A stretch of 64,000 bases of DNA from Bacteroidetes bacterium UBA7674 (lineage in GTDB: Bacteria; Bacteroidota; Bacteroidia; Chitinophagales; Chitinophagaceae), in NCBI GenBank assembly GCA_002483105.1, contig DLHG01000011.1, positions 1 through 64,000 of the forward strand. Reading direction: 5' to 3'. The position numbers and the translations under genes were made by a program. Below the pieces are notes generated by a model. It was not told the origin of the DNA. It saw only the letters and a program-made list of their open reading frames with translations, and ran no database searches. Shown here in pieces: positions 17,444-26,181 of the stretch (position 1 is the stretch's first letter; the number at the start of each line of letters is the position of its first letter).

Positions 17444-17785
17444 TTAATCATGCACTGACATCTTAGAGAACAGGTTCAATATGATCAACCCCAGCATAAT
17501 AAGGCCAATACCAATAATGGCAGCCCAGTCCGGCTTCTGATGATAAAAGAATATACCGAATAAAGTCACCAGCACAATACCTACCCCCGACCATATAGCG
17601 TATGCTATACCAACGGGGACTGACTTCAGTGTAACACTCAGCAGGTATAGAGAGCCGAGGTAACCCACTATCGTAATAATGCTGGGTATCAGCCTGGTAA
17701 AGCCTTCTGTCGCTTTTAAGCTACTAGTGGCTACCGTTTCGCAGATGATAGCCGCAAACAATATCAGCATGTTCTTTCCCGTCAT
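17444..17785 (-). CDS. Small multidrug resistance (SMR) efflux protein
   Basis: 113 aa with four transmembrane helices. The essential membrane Glu is Glu16 in AAIICETVATSSLKATEGF, and the conserved GVGIVLVTLFGIFF and WAAIIGIGLIMLGLIILNLF segments are present. SMR proteins are antiparallel dimers that exchange protons for cationic drugs or guanidinium. The next gene downstream is DUF1569. The substrate is not determinable. Confidence 0.9.
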   Translation of the reverse strand: MTGKNMLILFAAIICETVATSSLKATEGFTRLIPSIITIVGYLGSLYLLSVTLKSVPVGIAYAIWSGVGIVLVTLFGIFFYHQKPDWAAIIGIGLIMLGLIILNLFSKMSVHD

Positions 17786-17846
17786 ATTGCTTCCATTTCT
17801 GCTGCTAAGATATAGTTTTAAACAGTAACGTCATCTTGTTAGCCCA

Positions 17847-20114
17847 TTACTGCTCAACGGGAAAATACATATCAAACTTCGCGCCCTCGCCAGGCTTGCT
17901 ATAGGCACGGATAAAACCATTATGTGTCTGCATGATTTTCTTACAGAGAGCAAGACCTACACCTGATCCCTCGTACTCTTCACGGTTATGCAGGCGGTTG
18001 AATATCTTGAATATCGATTCCGCGAATTTCTGCTCAAACCCTATGCCTGTATCAGATAATGTTACTTTATGATATTGTCTTTCTGCATGGCCTTCTTCCG
18101 GCACGTCGGTTACTATTTCCGAAGAGATAGTAATAACCTGCTGGCGCTTTAGATCTGAAAACTTGATCGAATTACTGATAAGATTGGTGAACAGTTGTTT
18201 AACAAGAAATGAGATGCCCTCTATTTCCGGCACGTCTTTTACCTCGATCTGTACGCCGCTTTGATTGATTGATTCATAAAGTTGCTTCCTTGCTTCCGTC
18301 ACTTCTTCTTTAAGGTTCACAGCACTGAAAAGGCTTTCCGTATTCCGTACTTTACTGTAAGCCATTATGTCTTTTAGTAAAGTCTGCATTCTATGTGCCG
18401 CGTCACTCATGCGCGTCACCATGTCATGCGTCTTCGGTGCCAGGCTATCGTTCTTGTCCAGTATTCTCGAGGCCATCAGCTGTATTTTTCGCAAAGGCTC
18501 CTGCAGGTCATGGGTGCTTATCCAGTTCACATTTTCCAGTTCATCATTACTTTGCTGCAACACCACACTCAGTTGCCTGTACTTTTCTTCCTCTTCTGTA
18601 AGTGAAAGGAACGTAACGTGTTTTTGCAACGTATGAGCATAACTGGCGGCCGCATTTATTTCCGGCTTCTGCCATGGGGTACTGGTGCATTTTACGAGTT
18701 CCTGCCAGAGACTGAATGATTTTCTCGGGTGCAGGCCTTTTTCGTCTTTTATTATTGCTTTTGCCGGTTCTCCTGCCCAGTTTTTTTCCTGTATGGTCTC
18801 AGGCCTGAACCATACTATGCAGTCGTTATTACTGATGCTTAGCGAATGGTATATCGCACCGGCTGCACAGTCACAGTAGTCTTTCCCGTCAGGAAGTAGC
18901 TCCAATATCTTTTCGGTAACGAACGACGCATTTTTTGCGTGCTTTGCCAGTGCTGAAAGTATTACTCTGGTTTGCCCTTCTCCCGGTAGCTTTCCTGAGG
19001 TGTATAACTTGTCTCCGATGCTGATACAAACGCCGGTTGCATTTGCGATATTCAGTATCTGCGGATGGTCTACGATGTCCTGGTAAGATCTTGGAGTATT
19101 AGAAAGTGTTAGTGACAATAATTGCTCCAGTGCCTTGTTGGTTTGTTTGGTGATGTCATATTCTTCATTACTCTGCCTCAGGTCTATCTGTGAGGTGATA
19201 AAATGTCCCTGCAGTTGCGCAGATATCCTCGCCGCATGAGATAAATTCTTTGCTGAATAATGATGACATGCAATAAGCCCCCACAACCTGTCCTTGTGTA
19301 TCAAAGAGATGGTGAGTGTTGCACCTACGCCCATGTTCTGTAAATACTGTACGTGAATAGGAGAGGTGCTCCGAAGCATAGCAAGGCTAAGGTCCAGGTT
19401 TTTATTTTCCTTGTTATCTATCGTATAGATAGGAACAGGAATATAGTTTATATCACTGATCAACCGCAGCAGGTTCTTCATATAGAGCTGCCTCGCTTGC
19501 ACAGGTATATCCGTGTGGGGATAGTGTAAACCAAGAAAAGGTTCCAGGTCGTCACGCAACGCCTCCGCGAATACTTCTCCATTGTAATCTTCGTCAAAAC
19601 GGTAGATCATCACCCGGTCATAACCGGTCAATGCCCGGGTTCCTTCAGCCACCGATTGACACAGAGCTTTAAGAGAACTGGTTTCCGCCATGTAGGCCAG
19701 GAATTGACGTGTTTGCTCATAGGTTTCAGGAAGGGAGTGTTCTTCTGCTATATTCCGTTCCCCTTCCAGTACGTAAATGCCATTAGATTCATGTACCGTG
19801 CATAGAAAGTGATTATCGTTTACATAAAGGCTGAATAGAGTAGACGATAAGCTTAGGCCCCGGGAAAGATATTCCCTTAAAGCTTCTTCATTGCCGGCGC
19901 CAAATACTTGATCAAAAGCTTTGCCTAGTACAGTATCGTACGGAAGGCCAATAAAGTCAGCGATGTTCTCACTGGCAAAATCAATGACCCACGTATCAGT
20001 GGCGAAGCCTGCAAGAAAACCGTGTGGCTGTATGCTGCCGGGTATATGTATAGGTTCCTGGTCGCAATTTTCAAGGTTTACGATGTCATGGTTCAGGATG
20101 TCCTTAAATTTCAT
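17847..20114 (-). CDS. bphP: Bacteriophytochrome histidine kinase
   Basis: 755 aa with PAS (about 15-110), GAF (about 135-300), PHY (about 310-490) and histidine kinase modules. The biliverdin-binding Cys is Cys17 in LENCDQEPIHIPGSIQPHG, the classic bacteriophytochrome position. The GAF chromophore pocket shows PHTDIPVQARQLY and SPIHVQYLQNMGV. The HisKA box is THDLQEPLRKI, followed by an HATPase domain (LISNSIKFSD, DTGIGFE, GSGVGLALCKKI). It senses red and far-red light. The gene follows heme oxygenase by 7 bases, in an operon headed by a single-domain response regulator. Confidence 0.96.
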   Translation of the reverse strand: MKFKDILNHDIVNLENCDQEPIHIPGSIQPHGFLAGFATDTWVIDFASENIADFIGLPYDTVLGKAFDQVFGAGNEEALREYLSRGLSLSSTLFSLYVNDNHFLCTVHESNGIYVLEGERNIAEEHSLPETYEQTRQFLAYMAETSSLKALCQSVAEGTRALTGYDRVMIYRFDEDYNGEVFAEALRDDLEPFLGLHYPHTDIPVQARQLYMKNLLRLISDINYIPVPIYTIDNKENKNLDLSLAMLRSTSPIHVQYLQNMGVGATLTISLIHKDRLWGLIACHHYSAKNLSHAARISAQLQGHFITSQIDLRQSNEEYDITKQTNKALEQLLSLTLSNTPRSYQDIVDHPQILNIANATGVCISIGDKLYTSGKLPGEGQTRVILSALAKHAKNASFVTEKILELLPDGKDYCDCAAGAIYHSLSISNNDCIVWFRPETIQEKNWAGEPAKAIIKDEKGLHPRKSFSLWQELVKCTSTPWQKPEINAAASYAHTLQKHVTFLSLTEEEEKYRQLSVVLQQSNDELENVNWISTHDLQEPLRKIQLMASRILDKNDSLAPKTHDMVTRMSDAAHRMQTLLKDIMAYSKVRNTESLFSAVNLKEEVTEARKQLYESINQSGVQIEVKDVPEIEGISFLVKQLFTNLISNSIKFSDLKRQQVITISSEIVTDVPEEGHAERQYHKVTLSDTGIGFEQKFAESIFKIFNRLHNREEYEGSGVGLALCKKIMQTHNGFIRAYSKPGEGAKFDMYFPVEQ

Positions 20115-20121
20115 AGAAAAA

Positions 20122-20742
20122 TTACTTGGCGTTCTTTTGTAGTAAATCGTGTATGGCAGAAAACATATAGTTCGCGCCTGCTATCATTTCTTCCTGCTTG
20201 CTTCTATTGGATATAGCATAGCTAGTAAAGCTATCAACGAAGGTTTTCCACAACGAACCTGTCCGTTCTCCATATCCTGAGAAATAACTTGTTGCTTGTC
20301 TTATATCCGTTCCCAATGTCCTTTCTACATTTTTTAAAATAACCCTGCCACCAAGTGTGGAGCCTTCTATCACATACATCATACCCATGGCAAATGCGGG
20401 CGTTATTGTGTTGTTCGGTTTATTCAGGTGTAGTTCAGTAAATTCATCGCCACCCAGCTGTTTCAGGTCGGCTTCTATCATGTGCCTTTTCTTTCTTGCC
20501 TCAATGTCGGGGACAATTTCTGCTACTGCCGGAAATACTTGCTCCTCCACATCACGCATCACAACATACATAAGAGATAGGTACTGTAAATAAGTGGACT
20601 TGGTTAGTCCATGGCTAATTATCGCTTCTGAAATTGGTAACGATTCCAGCCTCTTGTGCGCAGGCAGGGTAGTTTCCCTCAGTGTAGCTATGAAAATGTC
20701 ATGCTCCGTCTTAGAAGTCGCGATTTGTTCCGGATTCATCAA
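20122..20742 (-). CDS. bphO: Biliverdin-producing heme oxygenase
   Basis: 206 aa of the heme-oxygenase fold. The proximal heme ligand is probably His29 in LPAHKRLESLPI, and the distal-helix region is AFAMGMMYVIEGSTLGGRVI. It opens heme to biliverdin, the chromophore of the adjacent bacteriophytochrome. It sits between the response regulator (4-base gap) and bphP (7-base gap), so the operon encodes chromophore supply, sensor and output together. Confidence 0.93.
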   Translation of the reverse strand: MMNPEQIATSKTEHDIFIATLRETTLPAHKRLESLPISEAIISHGLTKSTYLQYLSLMYVVMRDVEEQVFPAVAEIVPDIEARKKRHMIEADLKQLGGDEFTELHLNKPNNTITPAFAMGMMYVIEGSTLGGRVILKNVERTLGTDIRQATSYFSGYGERTGSLWKTFVDSFTSYAISNRSKQEEMIAGANYMFSAIHDLLQKNAK

Positions 20743-20746
20743 TGTC

Positions 20747-21205
20747 TTAATTTTTGTAGTAGAAATCCTGGTCGGTAGCTTTAAAGCTGGCCCAGTCTAT
20801 CTTTAAAGCATGTTCTATAGACTTTCTCAGATCATTATAGTCATTAGCTTTCGTAATGTAATAGCTGGCTCCCATCTTGTAGCAACGGGAAATGATCTGT
20901 TCGTCATCTGATGTGGAAATGATCACGATCGGGAGATTCTTCAGTCCTTTATCTTCCCTGATCTCCTGCAATACTGAAAAGCCATCTTTACCGGGCATAT
21001 TCAGGTCCAGGAACAAAATATTGGGGGTGGGTGGTGGATTTTCTATCGCCTCTATTGCTTTATCACCGTTATTGAGGGTATGGATAGCAAACCCATCAAT
21101 ATCTTCTACTATGCTGGCAAATACTTCCAGGTCGTCGCGGTCATCATCCACATAGAAGATAGTCACTTCATCGCCGGCCGCTTCGTTTTTCACAGTATTT
21201 ATCAT
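20747..21205 (-). CDS. CheY-like response regulator of the phytochrome operon
   Basis: 152 aa, a single receiver domain. The acidic pocket is VDDDRDD, the phosphoacceptor is Asp67 in LFLDLNMPGKDG, the switch Thr lies in VIISTSDDEQ and the Lys in YYITKANDYNDL. There is no output domain, as in cyanobacterial Rcp1. As the first gene of the three-gene operon it is the natural phosphorylation partner of the bacteriophytochrome. The downstream target is not visible. Confidence 0.93.
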   Translation of the reverse strand: MINTVKNEAAGDEVTIFYVDDDRDDLEVFASIVEDIDGFAIHTLNNGDKAIEAIENPPPTPNILFLDLNMPGKDGFSVLQEIREDKGLKNLPIVIISTSDDEQIISRCYKMGASYYITKANDYNDLRKSIEHALKIDWASFKATDQDFYYKN

Positions 21206-21315
21206 GGGTTAAAAATACGATTTTTTTCGCATTTCTTGTTTCGCTGCAGGTCCATTGACTTTATTGTAAAATCAGCTATATTTAACTGTTATAATTACTA
21301 TACAGTTACCATTTT

Positions 21316-22083
21316 ATGCGCCACATTAGGATACTTTTCTCCGCCCTGTTGATCATTAATGCAACATCTCTTTATGGACAAAGCAAAAACTGCTTTGTCC
21401 TCGGCTCAACTCAAAGCTTCATCAGGAACCTCCATGGTGTTCCTAATAGTATCTATAAAAGCAGCGAAACCAAAGAGACCTGGTATTATGGCAGAAGCAG
21501 CATCACTTTCAAAGATCGCCTGGTAACAGAATATGATAATTATGGCAGAAACCTGAAAATATGTAAAGAGGTTGTAACTGTTTCAACGGCGAAGGAAAAA
21601 GAAAGGAGCGGCTATCTGCAACCCGCTCTTTCAAAGTCAAAGGCTACAAAGGCTGATACAGAGAACTGGATATTGGAAAAGCTGAATGCGAATGTCCCCG
21701 CAAACATAGAGATTGAAGGATATTACAGCACAGTTACCTACAAAGAGTATTCAGGGAGAACTATCAGGAATACAACTTTCGATATTAAAGACGGCGATCT
21801 GTTAGTGTACATGGACATTGTAGAGCAGGGCAGAAGTCTCAGGGAGAGCTATTTGATACCCATACTCAAACTTCAACGAATATATGCTGAAGATGGCAAG
21901 ATCGTGTTTGCCACAAAGTCATTGGATGTATATAAGAAGCTGGGTAAGCTCTCGTCCAAAGAAGCATCCTTTGCTGTCAAATTCAATTTTGATGCAGAGC
22001 CTGATATTAAGGCCAGACTGGTGAGTGCCTTCTCTCATTTGCAAAAGGTCACTAAGCCGGGCAAAACCAAAGAGGTCTTTTAA
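21316..22083 (+). CDS. Secreted protein with BamE/SmpA-like N-terminal segment
   Basis: 255 aa with a signal peptide ending in LYGQSK. Residues about 28-75 read FVLGSTQSFIRNLHGVPNSIYKSSE, then WYYGRSSITFKDRLVTEYDN. This follows the pattern of a small SmpA/BamE-like domain: glycine, helix, GxP, then the WxYGxSxVxF strand. The remaining ~170 residues have no motif I recognise (EKLNANVPANIEIEGYYSTVTYKEYSG, then LQRIYAEDGKIVF). It is transcribed divergently from the phytochrome operon across a 110-base AT-rich gap. Confidence 0.65.
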   Translation: MRHIRILFSALLIINATSLYGQSKNCFVLGSTQSFIRNLHGVPNSIYKSSETKETWYYGRSSITFKDRLVTEYDNYGRNLKICKEVVTVSTAKEKERSGYLQPALSKSKATKADTENWILEKLNANVPANIEIEGYYSTVTYKEYSGRTIRNTTFDIKDGDLLVYMDIVEQGRSLRESYLIPILKLQRIYAEDGKIVFATKSLDVYKKLGKLSSKEASFAVKFNFDAEPDIKARLVSAFSHLQKVTKPGKTKEVF

Positions 22084-22091
22084 TGGCTTAA

Positions 22092-22631
22092 CTACTGCTG
22101 AGTTGCTGTGTATATGATAGAAGCCATATAGTTGCCCGCAGCATAACCCATTCCCGGTACTGCTTTGTACTTGATCCTGAATTGTTGGTTCTGACCGTTG
22201 TCACCACCATTTATTACGTTTTGGGCATTATAAGTAATGGGATTATATGCACTATACCCACTGCCAATATTGCCTCCCGTCAGATTTTGATTGACACGCA
22301 GCATCAACACATCATCCACGTTCATCACATTATTCTGTTGGGAATTGCCGGTATAGCTGAACGTCGGTGAAGCCGACTTTACATTTACGTTGAATGGTTT
22401 AGTCGAAGCAACTGATAACTTTTGATTGGTGCTGGTCACGCCATTGGCTAACTCACTCATATTATCAAGGCTCAGGTTTACAGTATTGCCAACATTGTTA
22501 TCGGTGTTCACAAATTTTATTTTGATCACATTTACCAGGTGCATGTCTACGGTTTGAACGATGGTAGTGGAGGTCTGCGCATTAGCTTGCGAAGTAGCAG
22601 CAATTAATAGAAGGGTAAGTAGTTTTTTCAT
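22092..22631 (-). CDS. Secreted fimbrial-like/WxL-like beta protein, unknown
   Basis: 179 aa after choosing the start at 22631, which gives signal peptide MKKLLTLLLIAATSQANAQ. The body is rich in Asn, Thr and Val. It closes with the phrase FRIKYKAVPGMGYAAGNYMASIIYTATQQ, which resembles the last two strands of secreted immunoglobulin-like fimbrial subunits (pattern GxYxxxIxYT). It has no T9SS domain and no lipobox. The gene converges on the preceding one with 8 bases between stop codons. Confidence 0.55.
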   Translation of the reverse strand: MKKLLTLLLIAATSQANAQTSTTIVQTVDMHLVNVIKIKFVNTDNNVGNTVNLSLDNMSELANGVTSTNQKLSVASTKPFNVNVKSASPTFSYTGNSQQNNVMNVDDVLMLRVNQNLTGGNIGSGYSAYNPITYNAQNVINGGDNGQNQQFRIKYKAVPGMGYAAGNYMASIIYTATQQ

Positions 22632-22792
22632 GTGGCGTGATATTTCGAAGCAGTAAAGATTGCAAAAACTACACTCCAATGAAAGCGAAATGCCGTTTTT
22701 TAACGTGCTTTTAATTTCCTGGTTGAACGATGTTTTAACTCACTACATTTCAATAGGTTATAGCTTTTATAGTGGGTAGAGCGGTTTGAAAT

Positions 22793-22819
22793 GAAAAGGG
22801 AGCCTGCGAAAAGGCTCCC
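22793..22819 (-). terminator. Rho-independent terminator of the lipoprotein gene
   Basis: GGGAGCC (22798-22804) and GGCTCCC (22813-22819) form a 7-bp stem. On the minus strand the stem is followed by TTTTC. It ends the lipoprotein gene at 22870. The rest of 22632-22792 holds no feature I can name. Confidence 0.65.
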
Positions 22820-22869
22820 CGTTTATACGTAAAACTATTATAACTATATCAATCGTGAGGCGTAGATAA

Positions 22870-23934
22870 TTATAACTCAGATTTCAAAGTGATCATTGAC
22901 CAGCCTGTGCCGTTTGCGTTGAAATCAGCTGGTTTTAGGTGGATAGTTGTACCGCAGATATAGTTGTTTTTGGGTTCAAGACAGCGGTCATAACAGCAGA
23001 TACCGATTTTTTTATCGGATGGCTCACTTTTATGAAATTCAATTGCCGGTGGTTGTATCGTAGAGCCGGGATTGTTCGGGTCTGGTATAGGAGCCGGAGT
23101 GTAATAAACGCTGGCAATACTTTCTGCCGGATCACCTTTCACTGTAATTCTCATAACCTTTGAACCGTCTTCACCTTTAGGAAATGTCACCTTAGCTACT
23201 TGTGGGTTTTGTTCTACAGAATGGCCTTTGGGTAACAAAAACCAATCGTCGTCATCATCTACAATACATTTGTCGTTCTTACCGGTAAGAAGGATAGCAA
23301 AGCTTGTTTCTGTCTTTGCGCTATTAATTGTCACTTCAGTTCCTTCCTTTATAGTGAAGCCACCATTTTCTTTCAGTTCCAGATTACCACCTGTTATGGT
23401 CATCTTTGAGTCGCAGAAATCAAGTGATGCTGCGCCTGTTACTATTACGTTACCGCCACCTATTATAACACTGGCATTCACATTTACAAGTTCATAGCTA
23501 AGGTCGCCCTTGTAGGTAAATTCAGGGAAGTTGTATGTATTGCCGTTTACGCCCGTGCTGGTCAGTTTCAGGTTAAGCGGGACTTCCTGTTTTTCCTTGG
23601 TGTTATTTAAAGTCAATACTGCACCAAAAATTGCAGATTTAAATGCCTTGTTCTTTTCTTCATTCATCTTCTGGCCATTCACTTTCAGGCCGTGTATTTT
23701 TATCGCGACTTTATATTTGTCATCCGATACTTCTTTTATTACCAGATCGTAATCCAGCTCAAGCCCATACTGAGCATTTTTTTTGTTTTCGCCATAGCTT
23801 GCTTTGCTGGCAGTAAAGTCAGCGTCAGTAATTGATACAGATTGGTCGCCTGCTACAGCGGCAATGTGGTTTTCCTTCTGGCAAGAGCCTAAGGCTATAG
23901 TTGCCGCCAGTATTGTGTAAAAGATGCGTTTCAT
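22870..23934 (-). CDS. Large secreted lipoprotein, paralogue A (unknown family)
   Basis: 354 aa with lipoprotein signal MKRIFYTILAATIALGSC (lipidated Cys18, then QKEN). The body is beta-rich and Lys/Asp/Asn-rich. Blocks shared with the 348-aa protein at 31845-32891 are SYGENKKN, FPEFTYKGDLSYELVNVNAS, SVEQNPQVAKVTFP, MRITVKGDPAE and TPAPIPDPNNPG. The C-terminus is Cys-rich (GICCYDRCLEPKNNYICG), which the paralogue lacks. No known domain was recognised. It has its own terminator and is probably a surface or periplasmic protein. Confidence 0.7.
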   Translation of the reverse strand: MKRIFYTILAATIALGSCQKENHIAAVAGDQSVSITDADFTASKASYGENKKNAQYGLELDYDLVIKEVSDDKYKVAIKIHGLKVNGQKMNEEKNKAFKSAIFGAVLTLNNTKEKQEVPLNLKLTSTGVNGNTYNFPEFTYKGDLSYELVNVNASVIIGGGNVIVTGAASLDFCDSKMTITGGNLELKENGGFTIKEGTEVTINSAKTETSFAILLTGKNDKCIVDDDDDWFLLPKGHSVEQNPQVAKVTFPKGEDGSKVMRITVKGDPAESIASVYYTPAPIPDPNNPGSTIQPPAIEFHKSEPSDKKIGICCYDRCLEPKNNYICGTTIHLKPADFNANGTGWSMITLKSEL

Positions 23935-24053
23935 AAATTTTATTTTTTATGAAAGTAGCATCACTAGGAAACCATATATAAAATTGTTCAGCAATGGATG
24001 GGTTTTGTTCAGGAATGGACTAAATTACTGTCAATAGACACTCACATAGCCTT

Positions 24054-24479
24054 ATGAGGAATGATAACAAAGAACAGGATAAGGAAGCTATAGACAAAGT
24101 AACGACAGTCTTCTTTTCCATTTTTAAAAATATTGGTGGTCGTGAACCCGACTGGGGACTCATTCATTATACCTGTATTTCCGAAGCAGTGATCATCAAA
24201 AAAGATCAACAGGCTCATATTGTGTATAACTTAAATTCTTTCATCGAACCGCGAAAGAAAATACTATCAGATGGTACACTCACAGAATTTTCAGAAAGAG
24301 AAGTAAGCCAACAAACCAACATCATAGGACATATAGCCCAACGCCATTCAAAGTATCAAAAGAGTGGCTACCTCAACGGCACTCATTTTCATAGTTATGG
24401 CAATAAGCTCTTCCAGTTTGTTAAGACTTCGCAAGGCTGGCGAATAAGTGCTGTGATATGGGAAGATGAACTGGAATAA
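24054..24479 (+). CDS. NTF2-like/SnoaL-type protein, unknown substrate
   Basis: 141 aa of the cone-shaped NTF2-like fold. The first helix is EAIDKVTTVFFSIFKNIGG and the closing strands are HFHSYGNKLFQFVKTSQGWRISAVIWEDE, with the FxxxxxGWRI pattern typical of SnoaL-like proteins. There is no signal peptide. The active site cannot be assigned. It is followed after 47 bases by a secreted protein in the same direction. Confidence 0.65.
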   Translation: MRNDNKEQDKEAIDKVTTVFFSIFKNIGGREPDWGLIHYTCISEAVIIKKDQQAHIVYNLNSFIEPRKKILSDGTLTEFSEREVSQQTNIIGHIAQRHSKYQKSGYLNGTHFHSYGNKLFQFVKTSQGWRISAVIWEDELE

Positions 24480-24526
24480 TACAATTTTTAGCACTTTATC
24501 GTATTTTACAATTCCAACCGGTTTTT

Positions 24527-25108
24527 ATGAAACAATTTTCACCAAGGAATATATTCGCGTGTACGTTTGCTCTTTTGTTTTCCTATGGCGCCGCTTTTGC
24601 CCAGGGTAACATTACAATCACAGCCGACCTGGATGGCGATGGCAAACAGGACAAGTTCTGGTTAAACAAGGATAAGCTCCAATATCAACTCTCCACACAA
24701 AAGAATATAACCAAAAGCAGCAAGCCCTTGGATATTGAAGGCCTGAATAACTCAATAAAGGTTTCTAAGAATGTTGTTGCCGTAAGCATGTGGGCTATGA
24801 GGTCGGGTACCGAATACAAATTCAGGTACGATAAAGTCCGGGGCGACTTCAGAGTGATAGGATACGATTCTGAGAACTTCGGCCCTGCCACCAATGACGG
24901 CAGCGGCAAATCGAGCTACAACCTGCTGACTGGTGATTACGTCGCCAATTGGCACCACTTCGATATGAAGCAGGAAAAACTCATTGCCTTGCCAACCATT
25001 ACGAAAAAGTCGCCTGCAAAGAAATATTACCTCGCCACCTTTGATGAAAAGACAATGAATGAAATATCCTCCATAGACGACAAATTTCGCCCGGCTGTAT
25101 TGAAGTAA
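24527..25108 (+). CDS. Secreted protein with DxDGDG calcium-type motif
   Basis: 193 aa with a signal peptide ending in AAFAQ. Immediately after it comes ITADLDGDGKQDKFWL, a Dx(D)xDG loop like those of EF-hand or FG-GAP repeats, present once. The rest reads as beta-strands with several Asn/Lys turns (DYVANWHHFDMKQEKLIALP) and has no family I recognise. It faces the opposing lipoprotein gene with 8 bases between stop codons. Confidence 0.6.
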   Translation: MKQFSPRNIFACTFALLFSYGAAFAQGNITITADLDGDGKQDKFWLNKDKLQYQLSTQKNITKSSKPLDIEGLNNSIKVSKNVVAVSMWAMRSGTEYKFRYDKVRGDFRVIGYDSENFGPATNDGSGKSSYNLLTGDYVANWHHFDMKQEKLIALPTITKKSPAKKYYLATFDEKTMNEISSIDDKFRPAVLK

Positions 25109-25116
25109 TCACATCA

Positions 25117-25602
25117 CTATCTGCGTCTGCCTCTTTTCTTCACAGGCTTAGGTTGTTCCTGTTCCGCTATTCCTGTCTGGTAAATAGCTTTGCCATTCTT
25201 TTTCAGGCTATATTTATTGGCCACCACGGTGAGCGTGAGTGAGTCATTAGTATAAGTGTCATTACCCTGTCCTTTCAGCAACAGGGTAGTATCATCAGGG
25301 ATCACTATCTCGGCTTTCATTTTGTCGTCGGAAACAATAGCATATACCACCAGCTCCGATTTATCCGTAGGCTCCAGCTCCGCTCCTGACTCCCATAGCC
25401 TGATGCAGGTATCCTTTGCAGAAGACCACAGATATCCTGCCGATGTAAGACAACCGTGAGCATCACGCACGTCTTCATGTTTGATCTTTTTGGTCTCCTT
25501 ACTTTTTTTCTGTTCTCCCGACTTGGGCTCACTGTTGCAGGAGGCTAAACTAAATAGTAAGAAAGGTATAACTGATAAATATATTCTTATTCGAGTGCTC
25601 AT
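25117..25602 (-). CDS. Small lipoprotein with Cys-Trp-Cys motif
   Basis: 161 aa with lipobox FLLFSLASC (Cys22) when started at 25602 (MSTRIRIYLS). After a Lys/Glu-rich linker comes CLTSAGYLWSSAKDTCIRLWE. This motif (C, GYxW, five to six residues, CIRxWE) recurs in small Bacteroidota lipoproteins. A beta-strand domain follows, and the tail is Lys/Arg-rich (PKPVKKRGRRR), which is unusual for a lipoprotein. Function is unknown. Confidence 0.6.
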   Translation of the reverse strand: MSTRIRIYLSVIPFLLFSLASCNSEPKSGEQKKSKETKKIKHEDVRDAHGCLTSAGYLWSSAKDTCIRLWESGAELEPTDKSELVVYAIVSDDKMKAEIVIPDDTTLLLKGQGNDTYTNDSLTLTVVANKYSLKKNGKAIYQTGIAEQEQPKPVKKRGRRR

Positions 25603-25713
25603 ATTATGCGGGCAAAGGTATGGAATCAGCACGTTGTATGAAGGCAAAACGGCTGCTTCCAATCATAATTTAATAGCTTTATTGTATAAATAAAGCTATT
25701 TCGGTCACGAGTT

Positions 25714-26019
25714 TTAACTTCCCGCGAATGGTGTCCCGAATACACCTACTGCAAGTTCTGCCCAGATAAGGAATAATATTGCCAGGATAATAAAACAAAG
25801 AATTATCCGGTGTGTGGTATTCTTAACTTTCCTCATCACAAGTTCACAAGTTAGCCCTGTCCCATAAAGCAATATTCCCATAATTAGGAAGTCAAAAGGC
25901 CCCCAGTCAACTTCAGTGGTAAACTGCATAGCCATCAGTGGTACCAGTAGTAAGGCTGTTGCTGTAGCAAGGATCACAATAAGTCTGGTGTTATTTGCTG
26001 TATTCGGTTTAGTGGTCAT
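25714..26019 (-). CDS. Three-helix membrane protein, unknown
   Basis: 101 aa when started at 26019 (MTTKPNTANN), with three hydrophobic helices: LIVILATATALLLVPLMAM, FLIMGILLYGTGLTCELVM and IILCFIILAILFLIWAELAVG. The ending (WAELAVGVFGTPFAGS) is like that seen in several short Bacteroidota inner-membrane proteins. No catalytic motif is present. It stands alone between a lipoprotein and a hybrid kinase gene. Confidence 0.6.
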   Translation of the reverse strand: MTTKPNTANNTRLIVILATATALLLVPLMAMQFTTEVDWGPFDFLIMGILLYGTGLTCELVMRKVKNTTHRIILCFIILAILFLIWAELAVGVFGTPFAGS

Positions 26020-26181
26020 AATGTTTAGTTTTATGATTATGAAAAGTACTTTGTATTTCAAAGTTAATTCATTTTATGAAATCACAAACAAAAGAATAGG
26101 GTGATTTTTGAGGGGAGTAATAGACAAGGGTACCCACCACCATATGACAGTAGGGTAAAGGAATGGTTAAATTAATGGGGA

